A stretch of DNA of 20,912 nucleotides from Oscillibacter sp. (GTDB lineage: Bacteria; Bacillota; Clostridia; Oscillospirales; Oscillospiraceae), in contig JAFSOM010000113.1 in NCBI GenBank assembly GCA_017447005.1, forward strand, positions 1 to 20,912, in the 5' to 3' direction. Numbering within the stretch: position 1 is the stretch's first letter; every line of letters begins with the position of its first letter. Below are positions 14,974 through 20,912 of this stretch, piece by piece. The translations under genes and the position numbers were made by a program. The notes under the pieces are model-generated. The model had not been told where the DNA came from. It made no database searches and saw only the letters and a list, made by a program, of their open reading frames with translations.

Positions 14974-15881
14974 TTTGCAATCTATGTCCGCGCAACTGCA
15001 ACGCGTCGCGGACGGAGGACAGCGGCGGCGGATTCTGCGGAATGCCGCTCACGCCGATTGTGGCGAAGGCGATGTTGCACGCTTGGGAGGAGCCTTGTCT
15101 GACGGGCGAACGCGGCGCGGGAGCCGTGTTTTTCACGGGTTGTTCGTTGGGTTGCGTCTACTGTCAGAACCACGCAATTTCCCGCGGCGGCAAAGCGTCG
15201 CCGGACTGGAAAGCGGTCGACGCGGAAGGCTTGCGGGAAATTTTCCATGACCTGATTCGGCGCGGCGCGGCCTGTCTTGACCTCGTAACGCCCACGCACT
15301 TTACGCCCGTCGTCATAGAGGCGTTGCGCGGCGAGACGTGGCCCGTACCGGTCGTGTGGAACAGCGGCGGCTATGAGAAGCCGGAGACGTTGCGTTCCTT
15401 GGAAGGACTTGTGCAAGTCTACATGCCGGATATGAAATACGCCTTGCCGGAACTGTCGGAACGCTATTCGCGGGCGGCGGACTATTTCGCGTGGGCGACG
15501 GCGGCGATAGAGGAGATGTTTCAGCAGGTCGGGCCGTACCGTATGGAAAACGGGCGGTTACTGTCCGGCGTCCTGATACGTCACCTGATACTGCCGGGCG
15601 AGTTGGAGAATACGCGCCGGGTGATAGACTGGGTTTCGCGGACGTTCCGCCCCGGCGACGTGTTATTTTCGCTTATGCGTCAGTACACGCCGCAAGAGGG
15701 CGCGTCGGGGAAGCTGGCGCGGCGCGTGACGGGAGCCGAATATCGCGCCGCGCTGGCGTACATGGAGAACTGCGGCATTACGGACGGCTACACGCAAGAG
15801 GCGGCGTCGGCGGTCGCGGCCTATACGCCCGATTTCCTTGAATCTTCCCGCGCCTCCGCCGATTTTGCGGGGATACGATAG
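14970..15881 (+). CDS. Radical SAM protein, PflA-like (COG1313/PflX type)
   Basis: A 303-residue radical SAM protein related to pyruvate formate-lyase activating enzymes. The core CxxxCxxC motif is in FTGCSLGCVYCQNH (Cys58, Cys62, Cys65), which binds the SAM-coordinating [4Fe-4S] cluster. Four extra cysteines lie near the N-terminus (Cys3, Cys6, Cys10 and Cys23 in ICNLCPRNC and GFCGM) and could bind an additional cluster, a pattern of the COG1313 subgroup. Later barrel segments include WNSGGYEKPET, VYMPDMKYA and RHLILPGELENT. The substrate is not known for this subgroup and no glycyl radical enzyme is adjacent. It overlaps mutY by ATGA (14970-14973), so the two are co-translated. No clear terminator follows. 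Confidence 0.88.
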   Translation: MICNLCPRNCNASRTEDSGGGFCGMPLTPIVAKAMLHAWEEPCLTGERGAGAVFFTGCSLGCVYCQNHAISRGGKASPDWKAVDAEGLREIFHDLIRRGAACLDLVTPTHFTPVVIEALRGETWPVPVVWNSGGYEKPETLRSLEGLVQVYMPDMKYALPELSERYSRAADYFAWATAAIEEMFQQVGPYRMENGRLLSGVLIRHLILPGELENTRRVIDWVSRTFRPGDVLFSLMRQYTPQEGASGKLARRVTGAEYRAALAYMENCGITDGYTQEAASAVAAYTPDFLESSRASADFAGIR

Positions 15882-15931
15882 AATGTCAAGTACGGCGCGG
15901 AAAAAAAACGGAATTTCAGCGCTTTTTACGC

Positions 15932-15960
15932 TTGACAACGGGGGTTTCCTGTATTATATA
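15932..15960 (+). promoter_or_regulatory. Promoter of ilvC
   Basis: A perfect TTGACA (15932-15937) is followed after 17 bp by TATATA (15955-15960), within the A/T-rich run TATTATATAAAA. The predicted start near 15967 leaves about 60 nt of leader before the ATG at 16027, with a small GCCG/CGGC hairpin and AAGGAG at 16010-16015. The -35 box lies in the right arm of an inverted repeat, TGTCAAG (15884-15890) and CTTGACA (15931-15937). No T-box or leucine-rich leader peptide was seen. Confidence 0.78.
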
Positions 15961-16026
15961 AAAGTATGGGATTTTATGCCGCGAAAACGGCGCAAATCAT
16001 GAACGACAGAAGGAGCGTAAATCAAC

Positions 16027-17046
16027 ATGGCAATCAAGAAGTATTACGATTCGGACTGCAATTTGGGCGTACTGGACGGCAAAACCGTCGCCATTATCGG
16101 CTTTGGCTCTCAGGGCCACGCGCATTCCGAGAACCTCGCCGAAAGCGGCGTCAACGTGGTCGTGGGACTGCGCGCCGGTTCGGGCCACGCGCAGAAAGCC
16201 GCCGATTTCGCCGCCACGCACTCCAACTTCAAGGTCATGAGCGTCGAGGACGCCGCGAAGGCCGGGGATGTCATTATGATGCTGGCCCCCGACGAATTGC
16301 AGGGCGAGATTTACGAAAAGAGCATTGCGCCGTACCTGACGGAAGGCAAGACGCTTGCGTTCGCGCACGGTTTCAACATCCACTTCAAGGTGATTCAGCC
16401 GCCGAAGAACGTGGACGTAATCATGATTGCCCCGAAAGGCCCGGGCCACATCGTGCGCCGTACCTATACGGAAGGACAGGGCGTGCCGAGTCTGATTTGC
16501 GTCGAGCAGGACTACACGGGCAAGGCGAAGGAAACCGCGCTGGCCTACGCTTGCGGCATTGGAGCGGGACGCGCCGGCATTCTGGAGACGACCTTCAAGG
16601 AAGAGACGGAAACCGACTTGTTCGGCGAACAGGCGGTACTCTGCGGCGGCGTGTGCGAACTGATTACCGCCGGGTTCGAGACGCTGGTTGAGGCGGGTTA
16701 CGCGCCGGAAATGGCGTACTTTGAGACTTGCCACGAGATGAAGCTGATTATTGACCTCATCAACGAGGGTGGCCTTGCGAAAATGCGCTACTCTATCTCC
16801 AATACGGCGGAGTACGGCGATTATCGCACGGGCAAGCGGTTGATTACCGAGGAGACGCGCAAGGAAATGAAGAAAGTGCTCTCCGAGATTCAGGACGGCA
16901 CATTCGCTTCCGAGTTCCTCACGGAGATGTCCCCGAAGGGCGGACGCCGCGTGAAATTCCTTGCCCAGCGCCGTCTTGCCGCCGGACACCTCATCGAGAA
17001 AGTCGGCGCGGAACTGCGCTCTATGATGAGCTGGCTTAAGAAATAA
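16027..17046 (+). CDS. ilvC: Ketol-acid reductoisomerase, class I
   Basis: Converts acetolactate and acetohydroxybutyrate to the dihydroxy acids of valine, isoleucine and leucine synthesis. At 339 residues it is the short class I form. The Rossmann motif is GFGSQGHAHSEN (25-36). Catalytic and metal residues are His114 in AHGFNIHF, Asp197 and Glu201 in ETDLFGEQ, Glu232 and Glu236 in FETCHEMK, and the Ser in YSISNTAEYG. The cofactor loop is LRAGSGHAQKA (48-58). Arg49 and Ser52 match NADPH-type loops, but His54 stands where a second serine is usual. No TTA, CTA or TCA codon occurs in the gene, consistent with high expression. It is bounded by its own promoter and terminator and so is likely transcribed alone, apart from any read-through into ilvD. 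Confidence 0.97.
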   Translation: MAIKKYYDSDCNLGVLDGKTVAIIGFGSQGHAHSENLAESGVNVVVGLRAGSGHAQKAADFAATHSNFKVMSVEDAAKAGDVIMMLAPDELQGEIYEKSIAPYLTEGKTLAFAHGFNIHFKVIQPPKNVDVIMIAPKGPGHIVRRTYTEGQGVPSLICVEQDYTGKAKETALAYACGIGAGRAGILETTFKEETETDLFGEQAVLCGGVCELITAGFETLVEAGYAPEMAYFETCHEMKLIIDLINEGGLAKMRYSISNTAEYGDYRTGKRLITEETRKEMKKVLSEIQDGTFASEFLTEMSPKGGRRVKFLAQRRLAAGHLIEKVGAELRSMMSWLKK

Positions 17047-17068
17047 TCCCTGATTGCGCGGATTAGGG

Positions 17069-17098
17069 AGGGGCGGACACTGTACCGCCCCTTCTTTT
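17069..17098 (+). terminator. Intrinsic terminator after ilvC
   Basis: AGGGGCGG (17069-17076) pairs perfectly with CCGCCCCT (17085-17092) around the loop ACACTGTA, followed by TCTTTT (17093-17098). It begins 22 nt after the ilvC stop. Together with the upstream promoter it makes ilvC look monocistronic. Confidence 0.85.
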
Positions 17099-17127
17099 AC
17101 AAATCGACGACAGGGAGACGGCATGAT

Positions 17128-17301
17128 TTGAGAAAGTTGGATTTTTACTGGGCGACCAATCGAAGTTGGTATTATCGCAGTAAATTCAGCGGCGACCGTT
17201 TTCTCAGACCGTCGGCGCCGCCGGAAGCTCGGAAGAGTTATCGCCGCTATCTAAAGCAAAAAAAACGGATTTTGATGAAATCCAAGTGGTATATGGATTA
17301 A
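17128..17301 (+). CDS. Uncharacterised 57-residue basic, aromatic-rich protein between ilvC and ilvD
   Basis: An open frame of 57 codons starting with TTG at 17128 and ending with TAA at 17299-17301, 22 nt before ilvD. AGGGAG at 17112-17117 lies 10 nt upstream, an acceptable ribosome site. The product begins (M)RKLDFYWATNRSWYY. It continues through a proline-containing RPSAPPEARKSYRRYLKQKK and ends in KSKWYMD. It is strongly basic with many Tyr, Trp and Phe residues, and has no signal peptide or membrane segment. The codon pattern looks protein-like: the FYW-TN-WY opening and the APPEARKSY helix read like a conserved small protein rather than random sequence. I do not recognise a named family. 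The ATG at 17123 in another frame hits a stop after two codons. It would be co-transcribed with ilvD. Confidence 0.55.
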   Translation: MRKLDFYWATNRSWYYRSKFSGDRFLRPSAPPEARKSYRRYLKQKKRILMKSKWYMD

Positions 17302-17323
17302 AGGAAAAGCGGAGGGAATCACT

Positions 17324-18982
17324 ATGCGCAGTGATAACGTGACAAAAGGCGCGGAACGGGCGCCGAACCGGAGTTTGTTTTACGCTTTGGGCTACACGCA
17401 ATCGGATTTGGAAAAACCGTTAATCGCGGTCGTAAGCGCCCACAGCGACATTGTCCCGGGTCATATGAACCTTGACAAGCTGGCGGACGCGGTCAAGGCG
17501 GGGATTGAAGCGGCGGGAGGCACGCCGTTTATGGTACCCGCTATCGGCGTATGCGACGGAATCGCTATGGGCCACGTGGGGATGAAGTATTCCCTTGCGA
17601 GCCGGGAATTGATTTGCGACAGCGTAGAGACCATGTTTATGGCGCACCAGTTCGACGGCATGGTATTACTGCCGAACTGCGACAAAATTGTACCCGGTAT
17701 GGTCATGGCGGCGGTACGGATGAATGTCCCGGCGGTGGTATGCAGCGGCGGGCCGATGATGGCGGGCACGTACGGCGGCGAGGAAGTCAGCCTGTCCAAG
17801 ATGTTCGAGGCGGTCGGCGCGTACAAGGCCGGGATGATTGACGACGCGAAGCTGGAGGAGTGCACGCAGAACTGTTGCCCGAGTTGCGGAAGCTGTTCCG
17901 GGATGTACACGGCGAACTCGATGAATTGCTTATGCGAGGCGATTGGAATTGCGTTGCCGGGGAACGGCACGATTCCCGCCGTATACAGTCGCCGTTTGCA
18001 GTTGGGGCGCATGTCCGGCGCGGCGATTATGGAAATGGTACGCCGTAACATCACGGCCCGCGACATCATCAACGAGCGGAGTATCCGCAACGCGTTGACT
18101 TGCGACATGGCGCTGGGCTGTTCGACAAATACGGTCTTGCACTTGCTTGCGATTGCGCACGAGGCCGGGGTTCCGCTTGACCTGAAACTGTTCAACGAGA
18201 TTTCAGCGCGGACGCCGAATCTGTGCCACTTGGCCCCCGCAGGCCCGACGCATATGCCGGACCTCTACAACGCGGGCGGGATTCCGGCGGTACAGTCGGA
18301 GTTGGCGAAAAAGAATCTGCTGGACTTGGACTGCATGACGGTTACAGGTCACACGGTCGGCGAGAACATCCAAAACGCGCATAACCGCAATCACAAGGCG
18401 ATACGTCCCATTGAGGAGCCGTACAGCGAGACGGGCGGACTGCAAATCTTATGGGGCAATCTTGCGCCGCACGGTTGCGTTGTCAAACGTAGCGCGGTTG
18501 CGCCGGAAATGCAGACGCATACAGGCCCGGCGCGGGTGTTCGACAGCGAAGAGGACGCTATCGCGGCGATTTACGCGGGGAAGATTGTCCCGGGCGACGT
18601 GGTGGTTATCCGTTACGAAGGCCCGAAGGGCGGCCCGGGTATGCGGGAGATGTTGAATCCGACATCCGCGCTTGCGGGGATGAAACTTGACAAGACCGTC
18701 GCGCTGATTACCGACGGACGCTTTTCCGGCGCGAGCCGCGGCGCGTCGATTGGACACGTCAGCCCGGAGGCGGCGTCGGGCGGCCCGATAGGGTTGGTGC
18801 ATGAGGGCGACCAAATCGCTATCGACATCCCGAACGCGTCGATAACGCTGTTGGTGGACGAGGACGAGTTGGCGACGAGGAAAGCGGCCTATGTACAGCC
18901 GGAGCCGAAGATTACGACGGGATGGTTGAGCCGTTACGCCCGGATGGTAGCGAGCGCGGACGAAGGCGCCGTTTTGCACTGA
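17324..18982 (+). CDS. ilvD: Dihydroxy-acid dehydratase
   Basis: Fe-S dehydratase that turns dihydroxyisovalerate and dihydroxymethylvalerate into the 2-keto acids for valine, isoleucine and leucine synthesis. It has 552 residues, the usual size. Cluster and metal motifs are GVCDGIAMGH (Cys77), LPNCDKIVPGM (Cys119 with Asp120 and Lys121) and CCPSCGSCSGMYTANSM (Cys191 in the conserved CGSCSGM). C-terminal motifs include GPKGGPGMREML and LITDGRFSGASRGASIGHVSPEA, the second with the Ser proposed as general base. ATG 17324 has GGAGGG at 17311-17316. It lies downstream of ilvC, separated by a terminator and a small ORF. It overlaps the next ATG by one base (TGATG at 18980-18984), so the DUF815 gene is translationally coupled to it. 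Confidence 0.97.
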   Translation: MRSDNVTKGAERAPNRSLFYALGYTQSDLEKPLIAVVSAHSDIVPGHMNLDKLADAVKAGIEAAGGTPFMVPAIGVCDGIAMGHVGMKYSLASRELICDSVETMFMAHQFDGMVLLPNCDKIVPGMVMAAVRMNVPAVVCSGGPMMAGTYGGEEVSLSKMFEAVGAYKAGMIDDAKLEECTQNCCPSCGSCSGMYTANSMNCLCEAIGIALPGNGTIPAVYSRRLQLGRMSGAAIMEMVRRNITARDIINERSIRNALTCDMALGCSTNTVLHLLAIAHEAGVPLDLKLFNEISARTPNLCHLAPAGPTHMPDLYNAGGIPAVQSELAKKNLLDLDCMTVTGHTVGENIQNAHNRNHKAIRPIEEPYSETGGLQILWGNLAPHGCVVKRSAVAPEMQTHTGPARVFDSEEDAIAAIYAGKIVPGDVVVIRYEGPKGGPGMREMLNPTSALAGMKLDKTVALITDGRFSGASRGASIGHVSPEAASGGPIGLVHEGDQIAIDIPNASITLLVDEDELATRKAAYVQPEPKITTGWLSRYARMVASADEGAVLH

Positions 18983-20283
18983 TGAGCGGCGATTCGTTAG
19001 AGAAAGCGTCGTATCCCATGAGCGGCGATTCCGTATATCCCATGGAGGGCGAATCCGTGGAAAAAGCGGCGTATGCGGAGCGGAACGCGGCGGAAATGGC
19101 GCGTATGCTGGACTTGCGCCGCCGTCTGGACACGCTGGTGATTTTCCGCGACTTGCTACGGGATGAGGCAGTCCGGGAACTTTCGATAGCGTTAAGCGAG
19201 TGCGTGAAGGGACGGCAGGAAAAATTTTTACGGCGTCTTGCGGGCTTTGAAGCGCGGATTTTCGAGGCGGGCGGCGATTGGAGCAGGTATCTGTTTCAAC
19301 GGGTGTCCGAGAGCGAGAATATCTGTATCCGCAAATGCGGCGCGGGGCCGTTGAACGCGGCGTTGCTGGGCGCGTTGGAAAAGGAACTGGACTTTCTGCA
19401 AACCTTGTCCGCGCTGAAACTTGACGATTTCCCGGGCGTCCCGCACTTTATGACGGGCTGGCTGACCTCTGACGTGGACATCCCCGGCGAATACCGGGAG
19501 CGTATGCGGCGCGTGGGCGAGATTGGCTACGGACTGTTCGCCCGTTACCACGTGTTCACGGTGTCGGACGGCGCGTTGATTCCGGTAAAACATCCCGACC
19601 CGCAGACGCTGGCGCAGTTGCCGGGATACGAGCGCGAGCGCGAGAAGATTATCAGCAACACGGAAGCGTTGTTGAACGGCGAACCCGCGAACAACGTGCT
19701 GTTGTACGGCGACGCCGGGACGGGCAAATCCAGTACCGTGAAGGCGATTGCGAACGAGTACGCGAAGCGCGGCTTGCGTCTGGTGGAGGTCAAGAAGAAT
19801 CAGCTCTACGAATTGCCGGGGCTGATGGATACCTTAGCGGAAAATCCGTTGAAGTTCGTGATTTTCATCGACGATTTGAGCTTTACGGCGAACGACGACA
19901 ATTTCGCGGCGTTGAAAGCGATACTGGAAGGAAGCGTCGGCGGACGTGCGGCGAATGTGGCGGTATACGCGACGAGCAACCGCCGTCACCTAATCAAAGA
20001 GACGCTGTCCGACCGGGAAGGCGACGACATCCACGCGTCGGACACGCGTCAGGAGCTGATGAGCCTTTCGGCGCGGTTCGGCCTGATGGTCACGTTTGGC
20101 GTACCGGACAGGGAACGCTATCTGTATATTGCGCGGAAGCTGACGGAGCAGTACGGCGTGCGCATGAGCGAAACGGAACTGGCGGTACGGGCGGAAGCGT
20201 TCGCGCTCCGTTCGGGCGGACGCAGCGCGAGAGTGGCGAAACAGTTCGTGGAGATGTGCAAGGCGGGCGTTCTGCACAGTTGA
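18982..20283 (+). CDS. AAA+ ATPase of the DUF815 family
   Basis: A predicted P-loop ATPase of 433 residues. The N-terminal part, about 35-230, is mostly helical. Walker A is GDAGTGKSS (243-251), Walker B is FVIFIDDLSF (Asp297, Asp298), and a sensor-like segment follows in VYATSNRRHLIKET. The C-terminal lid contains GGRSARVAKQFVEM. Together these match DUF815, a widespread Firmicutes family of unknown function resembling AAA+ loaders. ATG 18982 is chosen because it forms a TGATG junction with ilvD. In-frame Mets at 19018 and 19042 are alternatives, because the first 32 codons are a tandem repeat (MSGDSLEKASYP, MSGDSVYP, MEGESVEKAAYA) with no separate ribosome site. Co-transcription with ilvD seems likely, although the function has no obvious link to it. 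Confidence 0.88.
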   Translation: MSGDSLEKASYPMSGDSVYPMEGESVEKAAYAERNAAEMARMLDLRRRLDTLVIFRDLLRDEAVRELSIALSECVKGRQEKFLRRLAGFEARIFEAGGDWSRYLFQRVSESENICIRKCGAGPLNAALLGALEKELDFLQTLSALKLDDFPGVPHFMTGWLTSDVDIPGEYRERMRRVGEIGYGLFARYHVFTVSDGALIPVKHPDPQTLAQLPGYEREREKIISNTEALLNGEPANNVLLYGDAGTGKSSTVKAIANEYAKRGLRLVEVKKNQLYELPGLMDTLAENPLKFVIFIDDLSFTANDDNFAALKAILEGSVGGRAANVAVYATSNRRHLIKETLSDREGDDIHASDTRQELMSLSARFGLMVTFGVPDRERYLYIARKLTEQYGVRMSETELAVRAEAFALRSGGRSARVAKQFVEMCKAGVLHS

Positions 20284-20311
20284 ATTTGCGTCAAAACTTT
20301 CGCATTCCCTA

Positions 20312-20340
20312 TTGAATCGGGCGCGGAAACGGGGTATAAT
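20312..20340 (+). promoter_or_regulatory. Promoter of the DUF1858 gene
   Basis: TTGAAT (20312-20317) and a perfect TATAAT (20335-20340) are separated by exactly 17 bp in the 100-nt gap after the DUF815 gene. Transcription should start near 20347, about 37 nt before the ATG at 20384. This is the best promoter match in the right part of the window. Confidence 0.82.
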
Positions 20341-20383
20341 AGCCCCATTCCGCGAGAACGTAAAACGAATGGAGGAAAAACCC

Positions 20384-20593
20384 ATGGTAACTATCACGAA
20401 AGACACGGTGATTGGCGATATTCTGGACATCGCGCCGCAGACCGCGCCGATTTTCATGTCGATTGGCATGCACTGCTTAGGCTGTCCGGCCTCACGCGGC
20501 GAGACGGTCGAGGAGGCCTGTTACGTGCACGGAATTGACGTTGACAAGCTGGTTGAGTTAGTCAACGAGGAGGCCAACCGAGCAAGCGCGTAA
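20384..20593 (+). CDS. DUF1858 CxxC protein (hybrid-cluster-protein-associated redox disulfide type)
   Basis: A 69-residue stand-alone DUF1858 domain. Family features are the ITKDTVIGDILDIAPQTAPIF start, the signature GMHCLGCPASRGETVEEAC with Cys31 and Cys34 in a CxxC pair, and the closing HGIDVDKLVELVNEEA. The family is thought to be a redox disulfide or ligand-binding module, and some members neighbour hybrid cluster proteins, but its exact function is not established. ATG 20384 has GGAGG at 20371-20375, 8 nt upstream. It has its own strong promoter and no adjacent redox partner, so it is probably transcribed alone. An AATCCG-GGGA-CGGATT hairpin at 20615-20630 follows but has no T-tract. 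Confidence 0.92.
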   Translation: MVTITKDTVIGDILDIAPQTAPIFMSIGMHCLGCPASRGETVEEACYVHGIDVDKLVELVNEEANRASA

Positions 20594-20637
20594 GCGTTCC
20601 GGCGACGGCGGACGAATCCGGGGACGGATTACGAAGC

Positions 20638-20734
20638 CCCCCTAAATCCCTTCCCTTTCAGGGGAGACTTTCCCAACTTGAAAGCGTTTTCAAGGGGAGT
20701 TCCCCCGCCCCTGAAAGGGGAGGGGGACAGGGGG
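20638..20734. repeat. MITE-like nested palindrome
   Basis: Outer arms at 20638-20664 and 20708-20734 are inverted repeats of 27 bp that match at 22 positions, with the shared core CCCCTGAAAGGG. Between them lies an inner perfect palindrome, CTTGAAA (20677-20683) and TTTCAAG (20688-20694). The C-rich left end (CCCCCTAAATCCC) and G-rich right end resemble short dispersed palindromes that recur in many bacterial genomes. No transposase is encoded. It lies between the DUF1858 gene and the probable trmK start, and could also fold as a strong RNA hairpin. No other copy is in this window. Confidence 0.7.
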
Positions 20735-20809
20735 AGGGGTCTTGCAAATCCTTTCAGCGAATGACATGGGCGGAAAGCGGGGTGTTCGACCACGGGAAAA
20801 CAATTAGAG

Positions 20810-20912
20810 TTGACGCCCCGTTTACAGTTGCTTGCGGACTGGGTTCCGCAGGGCGCGGCGTTCGCCGACATCGGTACCGACCACGCGTTACTGCCGGTAT
20901 GGTTGGTATTGC
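20810..20912 (+). CDS. trmK: Probable tRNA (adenine-N1) methyltransferase TrmK, 3'-truncated by the window edge
   Basis: The frame is open to the window end and reads (M)TPRLQLLADWVPQGAAFA followed by DIGTDHALLPVWLVL. The ADIGTDHALLP segment is the SAM-binding motif I of the TrmK/YqfN family, which methylates A22 of tRNA, and TPRLQLLADWVP matches the family N-terminus. Only about 34 codons are visible. TTG at 20810 is the only usual start codon in this frame after the stop at 20762. It has no good Shine-Dalgarno sequence, the nearest purine block being GGGAAAA at 20794-20800. The true start is therefore uncertain, and a small indel near that A-run cannot be excluded. Confidence 0.75.
   Translation, partial: MTPRLQLLADWVPQGAAFADIGTDHALLPVWLVL

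Noticed and set aside
15997..17124. A 375-codon open frame on the - strand opposite ilvC
   Set aside because: In register with ilvC, whose identity and catalytic residues are certain; the antisense product has no recognisable motif.
17137..17175. Possible extended -10 promoter (TGGTATTAT at 17167-17175) upstream of ilvD
   Set aside because: There is no -35 box at suitable distance (TTGGAT is 27 bp away), and it lies within the likely small ORF. Too weak to annotate.

Overview
The window looks like a chromosomal segment of a GC-rich member of the Firmicutes, most likely an uncultured Clostridia of Oscillospirales type. This is inferred from the gene repertoire: a compact his operon with a HisIE fusion and a PHP-type histidinol phosphatase, SLH-domain surface proteins, a DUF815 ATPase, a DUF1858 CxxC protein and a TrmK homologue. 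No rRNA, tRNA, phage, IS transposase or CRISPR array was seen. Every convincing gene lies on the + strand. Apart from a MITE-like palindrome near the right end, there is no clear sign of mobile DNA.

Positions 1-6085 hold the distal part of a histidine operon: hisC (5' end outside the window), hisB, hisH, hisA, hisF, a small DUF4177 gene, hisIE, a PHP-family histidinol-phosphatase gene and a HAD phosphatase gene. From hisA to the PHP gene the reading frames overlap or are nearly abutting. The hisC-hisB, hisB-hisH and hisH-hisA spacers contain short palindromes with TGATAAG/TTATC-like cores. The last two spacers are built from degenerate tandem repeats. The hisH-hisA spacer has five 36-37 bp units, and the last unit contains the Shine-Dalgarno sequence and start codon of hisA.

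Positions 6086-13855 form a surface-layer locus. A strong sigma-70-type promoter and a leader of about 190 nt precede a 1748-residue SLH protein. A hairpin separates it from a second SLH protein of 631 residues that carries two minisatellite regions (69 bp and 33 bp periods). A canonical intrinsic terminator closes the locus. The large surface-protein gene and ilvC nearly or completely lack TTA, CTA and TCA codons, unlike the his genes. This suggests selection for high expression and explains the very long, non-coding antisense open frames.

Positions 13870-15881 hold mutY overlapping a radical SAM gene of the PflA-like COG1313 type. Positions 15932-20283 hold branched-chain amino acid genes: ilvC with its own promoter and terminator, a previously easy-to-miss 57-codon ORF starting with TTG, ilvD, and a DUF815 AAA+ ATPase gene whose first codons are themselves a short tandem repeat. 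A promoter then drives a 69-residue DUF1858 protein. The window ends with a MITE-like palindrome and the first codons of a probable trmK.

No complete, obviously new multi-gene system was found. The best leads are the start-codon-associated tandem repeats in the his operon and at the DUF815 gene, the uncharacterised small ORF between ilvC and ilvD, the DUF4177 gene embedded in the his operon, and the two-protein SLH surface locus with an unassigned C-terminal region of roughly 650 residues.
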